Source: Chryseobacterium defluvii
GTDB taxonomy: Bacteria; Bacteroidota; Bacteroidia; Flavobacteriales; Weeksellaceae
DNA length: 64,000 nt
Reading direction: 5' to 3'
Assembly: GCF_003634775.1 (NCBI RefSeq)
Contig: NZ_RBXB01000001.1
Location: 744,001-808,000 of the forward strand
The notes beneath the pieces are model-generated. The model did not search any database. It was not told the DNA's origin and saw nothing but the letters and a program-made list of their open reading frames with translations. The stretch's first letter is position 1; every line of letters begins with the position of its first letter. This document shows, piece after piece, positions 50,936 through 59,955 of the stretch. The position numbers were made by a program, and so were the translations under genes.

Positions 50936-51949
50936 ATGATATTTGTAACGGGTGCAACCGGACTTTTGGGTAGAGTAGTAGCTCTGGAGCTTCTTAAACA
51001 CGGAAAAAGTGTTCGTGCTTCCAAAAGACCCGCAAGTGATTTGGAGGAAGTTAAAAATTCGTATAAATTTTATACGGAAACCCCTGAAGCATACTTCAAT
51101 GCCATAGAATGGGTAGATGTGGATTTTGACGATGTTTTATCGTTGCAGGAGGCATTACAGGGAGTGGAAGAGATCTATCACTGTGCAGCCAAAGTAGGAT
51201 TCGATCCTAAAGATGATAAAGAAATGTACCATACCAATACGGAAGGTACAAAGAACCTTTTATATGCTGCAGAAAACTCAGCAGTCAAAAAATTCTTGCA
51301 CATCAGCACCGTTGCCGTTTTAGACCTTTTTAATGAGAAAGGAGAGTTGGATGAGAGTTCGGATTTTAATCCCAAAGAAGAGCACTCTGCCTATGCCATT
51401 TCCAAACATTTGGCTGAAATGGAGGTCTGGAGAGCATCTGCTGAAGGATTACACGTGGCTATCGTTAATCCCGGAATGATCTTAGCCAGTGGAAGATGGG
51501 GGCAAAGTAGCGGAGAAATTTTTCAGATTTTTGAAAATAATGGATTTACATTTTCAGGAGGCTCTGCTTATGTAGATGTAAGAGACGTTGCCAGGATTTC
51601 TGTAGAATTGATGGAAAAGAACATCTCCGGAGAACGCTTTATTGCGGTTTCCCAAAATAAGAGGTATCTGGAAATAGGAACGCAGATCAGGAAAAAACTG
51701 GGATTGAAAGCCCCAAAGGTTTTATCCAGAACACAACTGAATCTGGGCCGTTTGGCCAATATCTTATTCGGATGGCTTATTCCTAAACTAAGGATGATCA
51801 CAAAATCCAATATAGAATCCGTATCATCATTCAACACCATATCCAATCAAAAAGTTAAAGAAAGGCTGGATTATCAGTTCATTCCTATAGAAGAAAGCAT
51901 TGAATACCACCTTACTAATTATATTAACGATAAAAAGCTGAAGAAATAA
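50936..51949 (+). CDS. NAD-dependent epimerase/dehydratase family protein
   Basis: The 337-aa extended SDR has TGATGLLG at 5-12 for NAD(P) binding, HISTVAVLD, and YAISK at the catalytic YxxxK position. The NPGMIL motif follows the active site. It resembles dihydroflavonol-4-reductase-like SDRs of Bacteroidota; the substrate is unknown. It ends one base before the acyl-CoA ligase gene, so the two are coupled. Confidence 0.85.
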   Translation: MIFVTGATGLLGRVVALELLKHGKSVRASKRPASDLEEVKNSYKFYTETPEAYFNAIEWVDVDFDDVLSLQEALQGVEEIYHCAAKVGFDPKDDKEMYHTNTEGTKNLLYAAENSAVKKFLHISTVAVLDLFNEKGELDESSDFNPKEEHSAYAISKHLAEMEVWRASAEGLHVAIVNPGMILASGRWGQSSGEIFQIFENNGFTFSGGSAYVDVRDVARISVELMEKNISGERFIAVSQNKRYLEIGTQIRKKLGLKAPKVLSRTQLNLGRLANILFGWLIPKLRMITKSNIESVSSFNTISNQKVKERLDYQFIPIEESIEYHLTNYINDKKLKK

Positions 51950-53713
51950 ATGAATCTTGCAGAGGCTATCATCACGAAGAATGTAGAAAAACAGGCTACA
52001 AAATCGGCCATTGGTTTTAAAAAGAAAGAAAGCTGGAAGGAACTGAGCTGGAAGAAATTCAGTGAAATTGTATTTAAAACAGCCAATGCACTGAAGAATG
52101 CAGGGATTCAGGAAAATGATAAAGTAGCTATTTATTCGGACAACTCCGCAGAATGGATGATCTTTGACCTTGCCTCAATGGCAGTCGGAGCTATTACAGT
52201 TCCCATTTATTCCACGAATAATGCAGAACAGGCAGAGTACATTATTAATGATTCTCAGGCCAAAATAATCCTGGTAGGAGATCAGGCTCAATATGATGCT
52301 TCTCTGGACACCTTAAAAAAAGAAAACAGTCTTCAGTCTATTATTGTCTCCAAAAAAGCGGTGTGGATTAAAAAAGAATTCAACAGTTATTATTTAGAAG
52401 ACTTTATCGCCAAATCTTCTTCCGAGCTTGAAATTTGTAAAAAAGATGAGAAAGATGTAGCGACTTTAATCTACACTTCCGGGACAACAGGAACGCCAAA
52501 AGGGGTCATGCTTACCCATGGGAATTTTCTCAAAGCTTTTGATGCTCATTTTGAGTTTTTCAAGTTTAAAAACTTCGAGGAAGAGCTTTCTCTCGCATTC
52601 TTACCTTTAAGTCATGTTTTTGAAAGAAGCTGGAGCCTGCTTTGCCTGTATGGCGGGGCAAGAGTTTATTTTTTAGAAGACCCGAAAAACATTGCCAAGG
52701 CATTGGAGGAAATAAAACCAACCATGATGTGCGCCGTTCCGAGGTTTTTCCAGAAAGTATATGCAGGAGTCCTGGAAAAAGCACAGGAAGGTTCTTCTTT
52801 AAAAACAAAAATCTTCAATTGGGCAACCGAAATAGGAAGGCAAACTGCAGAGCTGAGAAGGAATGAGCATCCGGTTCCGTTCGGATTAAAGCTTAAAGAA
52901 TTTTTTGCAAATACATTGGTTTTCAGTAAAATTAAAGAAAAAATGGGTGGCAGGCTCTGGTTTTTACCTTGTGGCGGAGCTTCTTTATCCACGGAGGTAA
53001 CCCAATTCTTTGAGTCCGTAGGAATTCACATTACTGTTGGATACGGTTTGACGGAAACAACCGCCACATTGACTCTTTTCCCGTTGACTCACTTTGAACA
53101 CGGAACCAGTGGAAAACCATTACCCGGAGTTGAAGTCCGTATCGGTGAAAATGATGAGATACAAGCCAGAGGAAACGGAATCATGAAAGGATATTATAAC
53201 AGGCCGGACGAAACAAAAGCGGTATTTACAGAAGACGGCTGGTTTAAAACAGGAGACGCCGGAAAATTTGACGAAAAAGGAAATCTCATCATTACAGACA
53301 GGATTAAAGATCTGATGAAAACATCCAATGGAAAATATATTGCCCCTCAACAGATCGAAAACCTTCTTACCAATAATAATTTGATCCAGCAGATTATGTT
53401 GATTGCGGAGGGAAGACAATTTGTTTCTGCTCTTATCGTCCCTAATTTCGAGTTTTTAAGAGACTATCTGAAGAAAAATAACATTCCGTTTACCAATTGG
53501 GAGGAAATTGTAAATAAAGATCAGATCATTAACTTTTACAAAGAGAAAATCAAAGAATTACAGGAACATCTTTCAGATTATGAAAAAGTGAAAAAGTTTA
53601 CACTAATGCCGGCTGAATTTGAGATCAACACCGGAGAAATTACCCCTACTCTGAAAGTAAAAAGAAATGTAGTTCTTACAAAATATGCAGATATTATAGA
53701 GAAAATGTATTAA
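51950..53713 (+). CDS. AMP-dependent long-chain acyl-CoA synthetase
   Basis: The 587-aa ligase has the AMP-binding motif LIYTSGTTGTPKGVMLTHGNF, GYGLTETTATLT (motif 2) and GWFKTGDAGKFDEKGNLIITDRIKDLMKTSNGKYIAP (A8). It activates a fatty acid as the acyl-adenylate and transfers it to CoA. The absence of a transmembrane anchor suggests a peripheral cytoplasmic enzyme. It follows the SDR gene directly; together with the hydrolase they could process acyl esters, which is an inference. Confidence 0.92.
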   Translation: MNLAEAIITKNVEKQATKSAIGFKKKESWKELSWKKFSEIVFKTANALKNAGIQENDKVAIYSDNSAEWMIFDLASMAVGAITVPIYSTNNAEQAEYIINDSQAKIILVGDQAQYDASLDTLKKENSLQSIIVSKKAVWIKKEFNSYYLEDFIAKSSSELEICKKDEKDVATLIYTSGTTGTPKGVMLTHGNFLKAFDAHFEFFKFKNFEEELSLAFLPLSHVFERSWSLLCLYGGARVYFLEDPKNIAKALEEIKPTMMCAVPRFFQKVYAGVLEKAQEGSSLKTKIFNWATEIGRQTAELRRNEHPVPFGLKLKEFFANTLVFSKIKEKMGGRLWFLPCGGASLSTEVTQFFESVGIHITVGYGLTETTATLTLFPLTHFEHGTSGKPLPGVEVRIGENDEIQARGNGIMKGYYNRPDETKAVFTEDGWFKTGDAGKFDEKGNLIITDRIKDLMKTSNGKYIAPQQIENLLTNNNLIQQIMLIAEGRQFVSALIVPNFEFLRDYLKKNNIPFTNWEEIVNKDQIINFYKEKIKELQEHLSDYEKVKKFTLMPAEFEINTGEITPTLKVKRNVVLTKYADIIEKMY

Positions 53714-53771
53714 TAAATGTCATCCGGACTCTGTTCGGAATACCATTTATTGATGATATTTAAATTAAACT

Positions 53772-54830
53772 ATGACAACACAGGAATTTTTAGGAAAAGA
53801 AAATTATACGATACGGGCACAAACCGTTTCAGAAAGCTGCCCGTCAAATATTGCCCTGATCAAATATTGGGGTAAATATGATCATCAGATCCCTGCAAAC
53901 CCGAGTATCAGTTATACACTGAACCACTGCAAAACCAATACAACAATAGAGTTTTTGGCGAATGAGCCATTTTCCGTGCAAACTTTTTTAGCAGGAAATG
54001 AGGAAATAAAGTTTGCCGAGAAAATTGAAAAATACTTCAGAAATATAGAGCAATACCTTCCGTGGATCTTAAAAGGAAAATATGTGATCCAAACGGAAAA
54101 CACATTCCCGCACAGTTCAGGAATTGCCAGCTCTGCTTCAGGATTTGGAGCTATCGCCAAATGCCTCATGAAACTGGATGAGGATTTTTCAGGAAAATCA
54201 TCCGAAGAAGAATCTTTACAGAAAGCCTCTTTTTTATCAAGATTGGGAAGCGGAAGCGCATGCAGGAGCCTGTACAACGGATTGGTGGTCTGGGGAAAAT
54301 CTCATGAAGTGGAAGGAAGCTCAGATCTGTTTGCCGTAAAATATCCCGATTCTGAAATTCATGATGTTTTTAAGGATTTTAATGACTGGGTTCTATTGAT
54401 TCATGAAGGGCAGAAAAGCGTTTCTTCAACCGTCGGGCATGGCTTAATGAAAACGAATCCTTATGCAGAAAGAAGGTTCCGGGAAGCCAGAGAGAATTTT
54501 GTTCCGATGAAAGCAATTCTTAAAAGTGGCGATTTGAAAGAATTTATCAAATTGGTGGAGCATGAGGCGCTTACTCTTCACGCTATGATGATGATGAGTG
54601 ATCCTGCTTTTATTCTGATGAAAACAGGAACGCTGGAAGTAATCAATAAAATCTGGGATTTCAGGAAAGAAACCGGCTTGCCATTATTCTTTACTTTAGA
54701 TGCCGGAGCAAACGTACACCTTCTGTTCCCGAACGATGGCTCTGAAGAAAAAATCAAAACCTTTATTGAAGCTGAATTATTACCACATACTCAGAAAAAC
54801 GGAGTAGTGAAAGACGTAATGAAATTTTAA
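53772..54830 (+). CDS. mvaD: diphosphomevalonate decarboxylase
   Basis: The 352-aa GHMP-fold enzyme converts mevalonate 5-diphosphate into isopentenyl diphosphate with ATP. Family motifs are SCPSNIALIKYWGKYDHQIPANPSISYTL at the start, ENTFPHSSGIASSASGFGAIAKCL (the GHMP ATP loop) and RLGSGSACRSLYNGLVVWG. It shows that isoprenoids are made by the mevalonate route, as in Flavobacteriales. It has a strong terminator of the GGGCTTTAGCCC type. Confidence 0.94.
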   Translation: MTTQEFLGKENYTIRAQTVSESCPSNIALIKYWGKYDHQIPANPSISYTLNHCKTNTTIEFLANEPFSVQTFLAGNEEIKFAEKIEKYFRNIEQYLPWILKGKYVIQTENTFPHSSGIASSASGFGAIAKCLMKLDEDFSGKSSEEESLQKASFLSRLGSGSACRSLYNGLVVWGKSHEVEGSSDLFAVKYPDSEIHDVFKDFNDWVLLIHEGQKSVSSTVGHGLMKTNPYAERRFREARENFVPMKAILKSGDLKEFIKLVEHEALTLHAMMMMSDPAFILMKTGTLEVINKIWDFRKETGLPLFFTLDAGANVHLLFPNDGSEEKIKTFIEAELLPHTQKNGVVKDVMKF

Positions 54831-54839
54831 GATATTCTG

Positions 54840-54866
54840 GAACGGGCTTTAGCCCGTTCTTTTTTT
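54840..54866 (+). terminator. terminator after mvaD with the GGGCTTTAGCCC palindrome
   Basis: GAACGGGC and GCCCGTTC form an 8-bp perfect stem around TTTA, followed by eight T. The 17-mer CGGGCTTTAGCCCGTTC is shared with 17826-17842. Confidence 0.85.
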
Positions 54867-54877
54867 AGTACTGAATA

Positions 54878-55960
54878 TTAATCCTCAGTAGCTATCACAT
54901 CACGGTCTCCGTCTTCTTCTTTTCCTTCCTGGATCATTTCTTCTGCTTCTGCTTTTTCTTCAGAAGTGGCTGTTTCCACTCTTTCTTCCTGTGCATCATT
55001 GTGATGATCGATGAAAAACTCACAATATACCGGAAGGTGATCAGATCCGAAATTTTCTAAGGTTTTAAGCTGATTGATGAAAATATCCTCACTATGAAAC
55101 ATCAGATCGATCGGAAATCTCAATAAACGATATTTAGCGTGGAAGGTAGAAACAAATGAATGCCCGATTCTGGGATCAATTAAATGACTCACCTTTCTGA
55201 ATAAAACGGAAGATTTTGACCAAGCGACATTATTAAAATCACCCACTACAATCACTGGCTTATGGATTTCTTTTACCCGTTTTGCAGCACTCAGCAGATC
55301 ACCGTCCCTTTCTTTTGAAGTTTCTTCTTCCGTAGGACTTGGGGGCGGTGGATGGACTCCGAAAAAAACAAAGGAAAAGCCGTCGTTGGTTCTCAGGTGC
55401 ACTTCAATGCTTGGAATATCATCGGCCACAAAATAATGTGTTTTCGCTTCCTGAATCTCAATTTTAGAATAAAAATGCATGCCATAAGTGTTTTCCAGGG
55501 TCACTTTATGCTGATAAGGATATTCTTTTTCTAAAGTACACAATGCCATTTCCCAGTCACTGTTGCTTTCCATGGTCAGAAACATTTCCGGGTGATATTT
55601 TTCTATCAGCTTAATGAACCTTTCATACTCTTTATTGAATTGATATACATTGGCGGAAATAAAATGGATGTGTTCAGAAGATTGATGCTTTTGGGTATGT
55701 TTCTTCACAGGATAAAGAGGGGTGTATTTAATAAGGGTAACCCCATGATGAACAAACATTATCATTAAAAGCCCCTGATAATACCACAGGTTTTCCGGGG
55801 CATCAATTAAAAAGCCGAGAATCAATGTGATCAGAATAAAATAAGTGATCTGTATCTTCCCGAATTCGGGTACCCGGAATACCCAGTGCGAATGCTGTAT
55901 TTTAGGCAATACCGTCAAAAGCAGTAACAATACGGTGAGGAATAAATAAATGGTCCACAT
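54878..55960 (-). CDS. membrane endonuclease/exonuclease/phosphatase family protein
   Basis: The 360-aa protein starts at 55960 (MWTIYLFLTVLLLLLTVLP), chosen over an ORF start 16 codons upstream. Two to three membrane helices lie in the first 85 residues. The catalytic domain has FISANVYQFN, FLTMESNSDW (Glu for Mg), VVGDFNNVAWSKSS and GSDHLPVYCEF, the DNase I-like EEP residues. The acidic C-terminal tail (EEKAEAEEMIQEGKEEDGDRD) is unusual. It might be a periplasmic phosphodiesterase or nuclease. Confidence 0.85.
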   Translation of the reverse strand: MWTIYLFLTVLLLLLTVLPKIQHSHWVFRVPEFGKIQITYFILITLILGFLIDAPENLWYYQGLLMIMFVHHGVTLIKYTPLYPVKKHTQKHQSSEHIHFISANVYQFNKEYERFIKLIEKYHPEMFLTMESNSDWEMALCTLEKEYPYQHKVTLENTYGMHFYSKIEIQEAKTHYFVADDIPSIEVHLRTNDGFSFVFFGVHPPPPSPTEEETSKERDGDLLSAAKRVKEIHKPVIVVGDFNNVAWSKSSVLFRKVSHLIDPRIGHSFVSTFHAKYRLLRFPIDLMFHSEDIFINQLKTLENFGSDHLPVYCEFFIDHHNDAQEERVETATSEEKAEAEEMIQEGKEEDGDRDVIATED

Positions 55961-56089
55961 ATTTTGTAATCTAGCAGATAAAAATAAATGAATTCTGTAA
56001 AAATGCAATTATTTATCTTTAAACTTTATTAAATTTATAGGAGTGTCAATCAAATTTTCCCTATTTTTATCTATCAGATAATTCAATAT

Positions 56090-56536
56090 ATGAATAAAGT
56101 AACCTTACTTCTACTATTGTGCAGTGCCTTCTGCTTTGGGCAGCAAACTCCAAACCAGGAGGTGGAAAAGCCCATCAGGAATCTTTTTCTGGCCATGAAA
56201 AATGCAGATCCGGAACTTTTGAAAACAGTTTTTGCAGAAAATGCCATTTTCCAGACTATTACGAAAGAGGGAGCCGTGAAGACCGATAATGTACAGGATT
56301 TTATTGCTACCATTTCCAAAGTTTCCAAAAATGATCTGGATGAAAGAATAACGATAGAAGCTGTTCATACCGACGGAAATCTGGCAAGTGTTTTTACCCC
56401 TTACCAATTTTATTATAAGGGAAAATTTCTGCATTGCGGAGCCAACAGCTTTCAATTGGTGAAGCAGAATAATGAATGGAAAATTCAGTATTTAATTGAT
56501 ACAAGAAGAAAGGACAATTGCGGAGAAACAAAATAG
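56090..56536 (+). CDS. secreted NTF2-like (SnoaL) protein
   Basis: The 148-aa protein has a signal peptide (VTLLLLLCSAFCFG). The body is EVEKPIRNLFLAMKNADPELLKTVFAENAIFQT, the NTF2-like/DUF4440 pattern, with ASVFTPYQFYYKGKFLHCGANSFQLVKQNNEWKI as the last strands. The function is unknown. It is 2 bp before the VOC protein gene and cotranscribed. Confidence 0.83.
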   Translation: MNKVTLLLLLCSAFCFGQQTPNQEVEKPIRNLFLAMKNADPELLKTVFAENAIFQTITKEGAVKTDNVQDFIATISKVSKNDLDERITIEAVHTDGNLASVFTPYQFYYKGKFLHCGANSFQLVKQNNEWKIQYLIDTRRKDNCGETK

Positions 56537-56538
56537 AA

Positions 56539-56916
56539 ATGAAAATTCATCATATAGCGATCATCTGTTCAGATTATCAGATTTCAAAAAAATTCTATAC
56601 GGAAATTTTAGGATTGAATATCATCCGCGAAGTGTATCGTGCGGAAAGAAAATCTTACAAGCTGGATCTGGCCATAGGGGATCATTACATCATTGAATTA
56701 TTCTCATTTCCTGATCCTCCCCAAAGACCGTCACATCCGGAAGCCTGCGGTTTAAGGCATCTTGCTTTTTCTGTGGATAATATAAAAGGTAAAAGGCAGG
56801 AATTATTGGAAAAAGGCCTGCATTGTGAGGAAATCAGGATTGATGAATTTACCGGAAAAGAATTTTTCTTTACCCAGGACCCCGATCAGTTGCCATTAGA
56901 GTTTTATGCAGTATAA
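56539..56916 (+). CDS. VOC family protein (YaeR/SMU1112c type glyoxalase-like)
   Basis: The 125-aa protein has two beta-alpha-beta-beta-beta modules. IHHIAIICSDYQISKKFYTEILGL at the start and ELFSFP, LRHLAFSVDNIK and LPLEFYAV provide the metal ligands His, Glu, His and Glu of the vicinal oxygen chelate fold. The YaeR-like subfamily is annotated as glyoxalase-related without proven activity. The ATG at 56539 is chosen; the frame extends upstream without a proper start. Confidence 0.87.
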   Translation: MKIHHIAIICSDYQISKKFYTEILGLNIIREVYRAERKSYKLDLAIGDHYIIELFSFPDPPQRPSHPEACGLRHLAFSVDNIKGKRQELLEKGLHCEEIRIDEFTGKEFFFTQDPDQLPLEFYAV

Positions 56917-56923
56917 ATTAAAA

Positions 56924-57307
56924 TTAATGAGCATATCCGGTAAAGAAGCTGATCGCCATAATGATCAAGACGATAGACGAAATGATGACATAAGTATAAT
57001 CCCTCTCTTTCAGATAACCGATTAAGGCAAATATAATTCTCATCAGCGGGGTGAAAATTAATAAAAGGATCCCCAGCTGGATAATGGCCATACCTTCTCC
57101 TTTGCATAAAGAATTCCAGAAATGTCCCCATACTTTTTCTGAAGAGTTGCCTATATCAAAGGCTGAATAGTTTTTAGGCATCTTAAAGCCTTCCAGGAAA
57201 AGCTTGATGAATCCGATCAGTGAAGTGATCACAGATAAAATGACACCTAATCTTAAGAGGTTTCCAACGGAACGGTTCAGGTCAATATCAGTGAAGTTCT
57301 TTCTCAT
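56924..57307 (-). CDS. DUF1634 membrane protein
   Basis: The 127-aa protein has three membrane helices (LLRLGVILSVITSLIGFIKLFL, AIIQLGILLLIFTPLMRIIFALIGYL and YVIISSIVLIIMAISFFTGY). It matches DUF1634, a family that nearly always accompanies TauE/SafE permeases. Its start overlaps the upstream TauE gene by 4 bp, so they form a coupled pair, probably one transport system. Confidence 0.87.
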   Translation of the reverse strand: MRKNFTDIDLNRSVGNLLRLGVILSVITSLIGFIKLFLEGFKMPKNYSAFDIGNSSEKVWGHFWNSLCKGEGMAIIQLGILLLIFTPLMRIIFALIGYLKERDYTYVIISSIVLIIMAISFFTGYAH

Positions 57308-58137
57308 CTGAAGCTTTGGTTTATTCCGTTATACATCATATATACCGATAAAATGGTAATCACAATCGCAAAGAATGTTTTCAGCTTTTTGGTTTTGGAA
57401 ACCATTAATGTTTTGGATCCTATAAAACTTCCTACAACAACACCAATCAGTACCGGAGCAACAATTACCGGAATGATCTCTCCTCTCTGAAAATAGATCA
57501 GTGCGCCCGCAACAGCCGTTACCCCAATCATGAAATTACTCGTCGTCGTAGAAACTTTGAATGGCAGCTTCATCATATTATCCATTGCAAGAACTTTCAA
57601 AGCACCGGAACCAATTCCCAAGAGTCCGGACATGGCTCCTGCAAACATCATCATAAAAAATCCGGGAATCGTATTTCTTGCAGAATATTTTTTAATGATG
57701 CCTCCTTTATCCGGAAAGGTACCATATAATTTAAGTTTTTCTTCCAGACTTCCCTGGATCAAAGGTTCCTGATGGTCTGGTTTTCCTTTAAGATTTAAAA
57801 TAACAGTCAGAAGCAGGATGCTTGCAAAAATAATCCCGATAGTATTGGGATTCAGCATTCCTGAAACCAATGCACCCACAATAGCACCTGCCGTGGTGGC
57901 GATTTCCAGAAACATTCCGATCCTCATATTGGTAAACCCTTCCTTTACAAATGCAACGGCAGCACCGGATGAGGTACCGATCACGGAAATTAATGAGGCT
58001 CCGATCGCATAATGCATAGGAACACCATAGCCTAATGTTAATAATGGAATAATGATAACTCCTCCTCCCAAACCTGTAAGCGAACCTAAAAGTCCGGCCG
58101 AAATTGCTCCGAGAAAGAGAATGATGATTTCTGACAT
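57304..58137 (-). CDS. sulfite exporter TauE/SafE family permease
   Basis: The 277-aa protein has eight membrane helices in two halves. GSLTGLGGGVIIIPLLTLGYGVPMHYAIGASLISVIGTSSGA and AGAMSGLLGIGSGALKVLAMDNMMKLPFKVSTTTSNFMIGVTA are the repeated TauE signatures. Members export sulfite, sulfoacetate or other sulfur-containing or organic anions; the substrate is not indicated here. It is coupled with the DUF1634 gene. Confidence 0.92.
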   Translation of the reverse strand: MSEIIILFLGAISAGLLGSLTGLGGGVIIIPLLTLGYGVPMHYAIGASLISVIGTSSGAAVAFVKEGFTNMRIGMFLEIATTAGAIVGALVSGMLNPNTIGIIFASILLLTVILNLKGKPDHQEPLIQGSLEEKLKLYGTFPDKGGIIKKYSARNTIPGFFMMMFAGAMSGLLGIGSGALKVLAMDNMMKLPFKVSTTTSNFMIGVTAVAGALIYFQRGEIIPVIVAPVLIGVVVGSFIGSKTLMVSKTKKLKTFFAIVITILSVYMMYNGINQSFR

Positions 58138-58198
58138 GTTACAAATATAAAACTATTTGACGTTCTCTGCCAAACTTTAAAAAAAGATAATTTTAACG

Positions 58199-58206
58199 TA
58201 TTTTTG
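58199..58206 (+). promoter_or_regulatory. putative -7 element for the DUF1543 gene
   Basis: TATTTTTG matches TAnnTTTG exactly, 17 nt before the ATG at 58224. It overlaps an upstream in-frame GTG, which argues that the GTG is not the start. Confidence 0.5.
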
Positions 58207-58223
58207 TGGACATAAAAAGTAAT

Positions 58224-58775
58224 ATGAAATTATTCTATATTATTCTGGGTGCAACCCCAAAAGGAAGGAATATTGAGCAGCATGACGTGTTTTTCGGAAT
58301 CGCTGAAAACCTGAAGGAACTGGTTCCGCATATGAAGGATTTCTGGAAAGAAGCGGATGGGAAAATTCATATCGACTGTTATCAGGAAGTGAGGTTTGCA
58401 GATGGTTATGAAGTGAAAATTGTTGAAAAATCTACCAATATTACGTCTGCAGACCAGTTGTATTTTATCAATCTCGGAGGCTATAAAAAAGGATATTTTG
58501 AAGAATTTCATGAGCAGCATCTGATGGTGGGAAGTTCGATGGGAGAGGTAGTGAAAAGAGTAAAAGAAACTGAATTTTACAAAACGATGGGATTCGAAAA
58601 TGCAGTCAGCCATATCGATGATAAACATGGAGTGGATATTGACGATATTTTCAATGTGAATGATATCCTGCCACAGGCCATGAAAGAGAAATATTCTATT
58701 ATCCTTGAGAAATCCGATGCAGAAAATAAGGAAAACCCAATAGGATTGGGATATCTGAAAATAGATAAAATTTAA
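58224..58775 (+). CDS. DUF1543 domain protein
   Basis: The 183-aa protein begins MKLFYIILGATPKGRNIEQHDVFFGIAENLKEL, the DUF1543 signature, and has no signal peptide. DUF1543 proteins in enterobacteria and Bacteroidota have no known function. It lies 20 bp upstream of purK and is probably cotranscribed with it. Confidence 0.85.
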   Translation: MKLFYIILGATPKGRNIEQHDVFFGIAENLKELVPHMKDFWKEADGKIHIDCYQEVRFADGYEVKIVEKSTNITSADQLYFINLGGYKKGYFEEFHEQHLMVGSSMGEVVKRVKETEFYKTMGFENAVSHIDDKHGVDIDDIFNVNDILPQAMKEKYSIILEKSDAENKENPIGLGYLKIDKI

Positions 58776-58795
58776 AATAAATCCAGGAAATAAAA

Positions 58796-59908
58796 ATGAA
58801 AATAGGAATTTTAGGAGGCGGACAGCTGGGAAGAATGCTGATACAGAGCGCATTAAAATATGATGATCAGTTTTATACACTCGACCCCGCTTCTGATGCA
58901 CCATGCCACAACATCTCCTACTTTACGCAAGGGAATTTTAATGATTATGAAACGGTTCTGAATTTCGGTAAGGACAAAGATGTTGTCACGATAGAAATTG
59001 AGCATGTGAATGCAGATGCCTTGGCTGAACTGGAAAGTCAGGGTATAAAAATAGTTCCGAATCCTCATATTATCAAGACGATTCAACAGAAGATTCTTCA
59101 GAAAGAATTTTATAAGATCCATGATATACCGAGCCCGGAATTCCAGATTATCTGGAACAGTGACGAGAAGATCATTATGCCGCTTCCTTTTGTTCAGAAA
59201 ATGAATACAGGAGGATATGACGGAAAAGGTGTCCAGGTGATCCGGACGGAAGAAGATTATCAACATCTATGGACGGAACCATCCGTTATTGAAAGCCTGG
59301 TGGATATTGATAAAGAGCTTTCCGTTATTGTAGCCCGAAACGAAAGCGGAGAAACCAAAACGTTCCCGGTTACCGAAATGGTAGCCGATCCGAAATTAAA
59401 CCTTTTGGATTTCAATATTTGTCCGGTTTTCCTCTCAGAAGATATTCAGAGGCAAATTGATTCCATCACGGAAAAATTCCTGAATGCCATTCATTCTCCC
59501 GGACTTTTTGCTATTGAATTATTCCTGGATAAAAAAGGTAAAGTGTGGGTCAACGAAACGGCTCCCAGATTACATAATTCCGGCCACCAAAGCCAGGAAG
59601 GAAATGCCAATTCCCAGTTTGAGCAGATGTACAGGGTGATAAAAAACCTTCCTTTGGCAGATACGGATATTATAACATACAGTGGAATGCTGAATCTGGT
59701 AGGAGCAGAAGGATATGCGGGAAAAGTAATTTATGAAGGAATGGATGAGGTTCTAAAACTTCCTAAAACATATATTCATTTGTATGGCAAAACGGAAACC
59801 AAACCGGGCAGGAAAATGGGACACATCAATGTACTCGCAGATTCCAGGGAAGAGCTGATGGAAAAGCTGATAAAAGTAAAAGAAATGGTGAGAGTGATCG
59901 CTGAATAA
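58796..59908 (+). CDS. purK: 5-(carboxyamino)imidazole ribonucleotide synthase
   Basis: The 370-aa ATP-grasp enzyme converts AIR and bicarbonate into N5-CAIR in purine synthesis. The N-terminus GILGGGQLGRMLIQSA, EIEHVNADAL, KMNTGGYDGKGVQVI, ELSVIVARN and NETAPRLHNSGHQ are PurK signatures. It works together with PurE, encoded 1.4 kb downstream with the same direction. It ends at a strong bidirectional terminator. Confidence 0.96.
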   Translation: MKIGILGGGQLGRMLIQSALKYDDQFYTLDPASDAPCHNISYFTQGNFNDYETVLNFGKDKDVVTIEIEHVNADALAELESQGIKIVPNPHIIKTIQQKILQKEFYKIHDIPSPEFQIIWNSDEKIIMPLPFVQKMNTGGYDGKGVQVIRTEEDYQHLWTEPSVIESLVDIDKELSVIVARNESGETKTFPVTEMVADPKLNLLDFNICPVFLSEDIQRQIDSITEKFLNAIHSPGLFAIELFLDKKGKVWVNETAPRLHNSGHQSQEGNANSQFEQMYRVIKNLPLADTDIITYSGMLNLVGAEGYAGKVIYEGMDEVLKLPKTYIHLYGKTETKPGRKMGHINVLADSREELMEKLIKVKEMVRVIAE

Positions 59909-59909
59909 T

Positions 59910-59946
59910 AAACAAAAGACTGTTGGAAAACAGTCTTTTGTTTTTA
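59910..59946. terminator. bidirectional terminator between purK and the EamA gene
   Basis: AACAAAAGACTGTT and AACAGTCTTTTGTT form a perfect 14-bp stem with loop GGAA. A T-run follows on the plus strand, and A-rich sequence precedes it. Confidence 0.9.
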
Positions 59947-59955
59947 TCGGTTATA

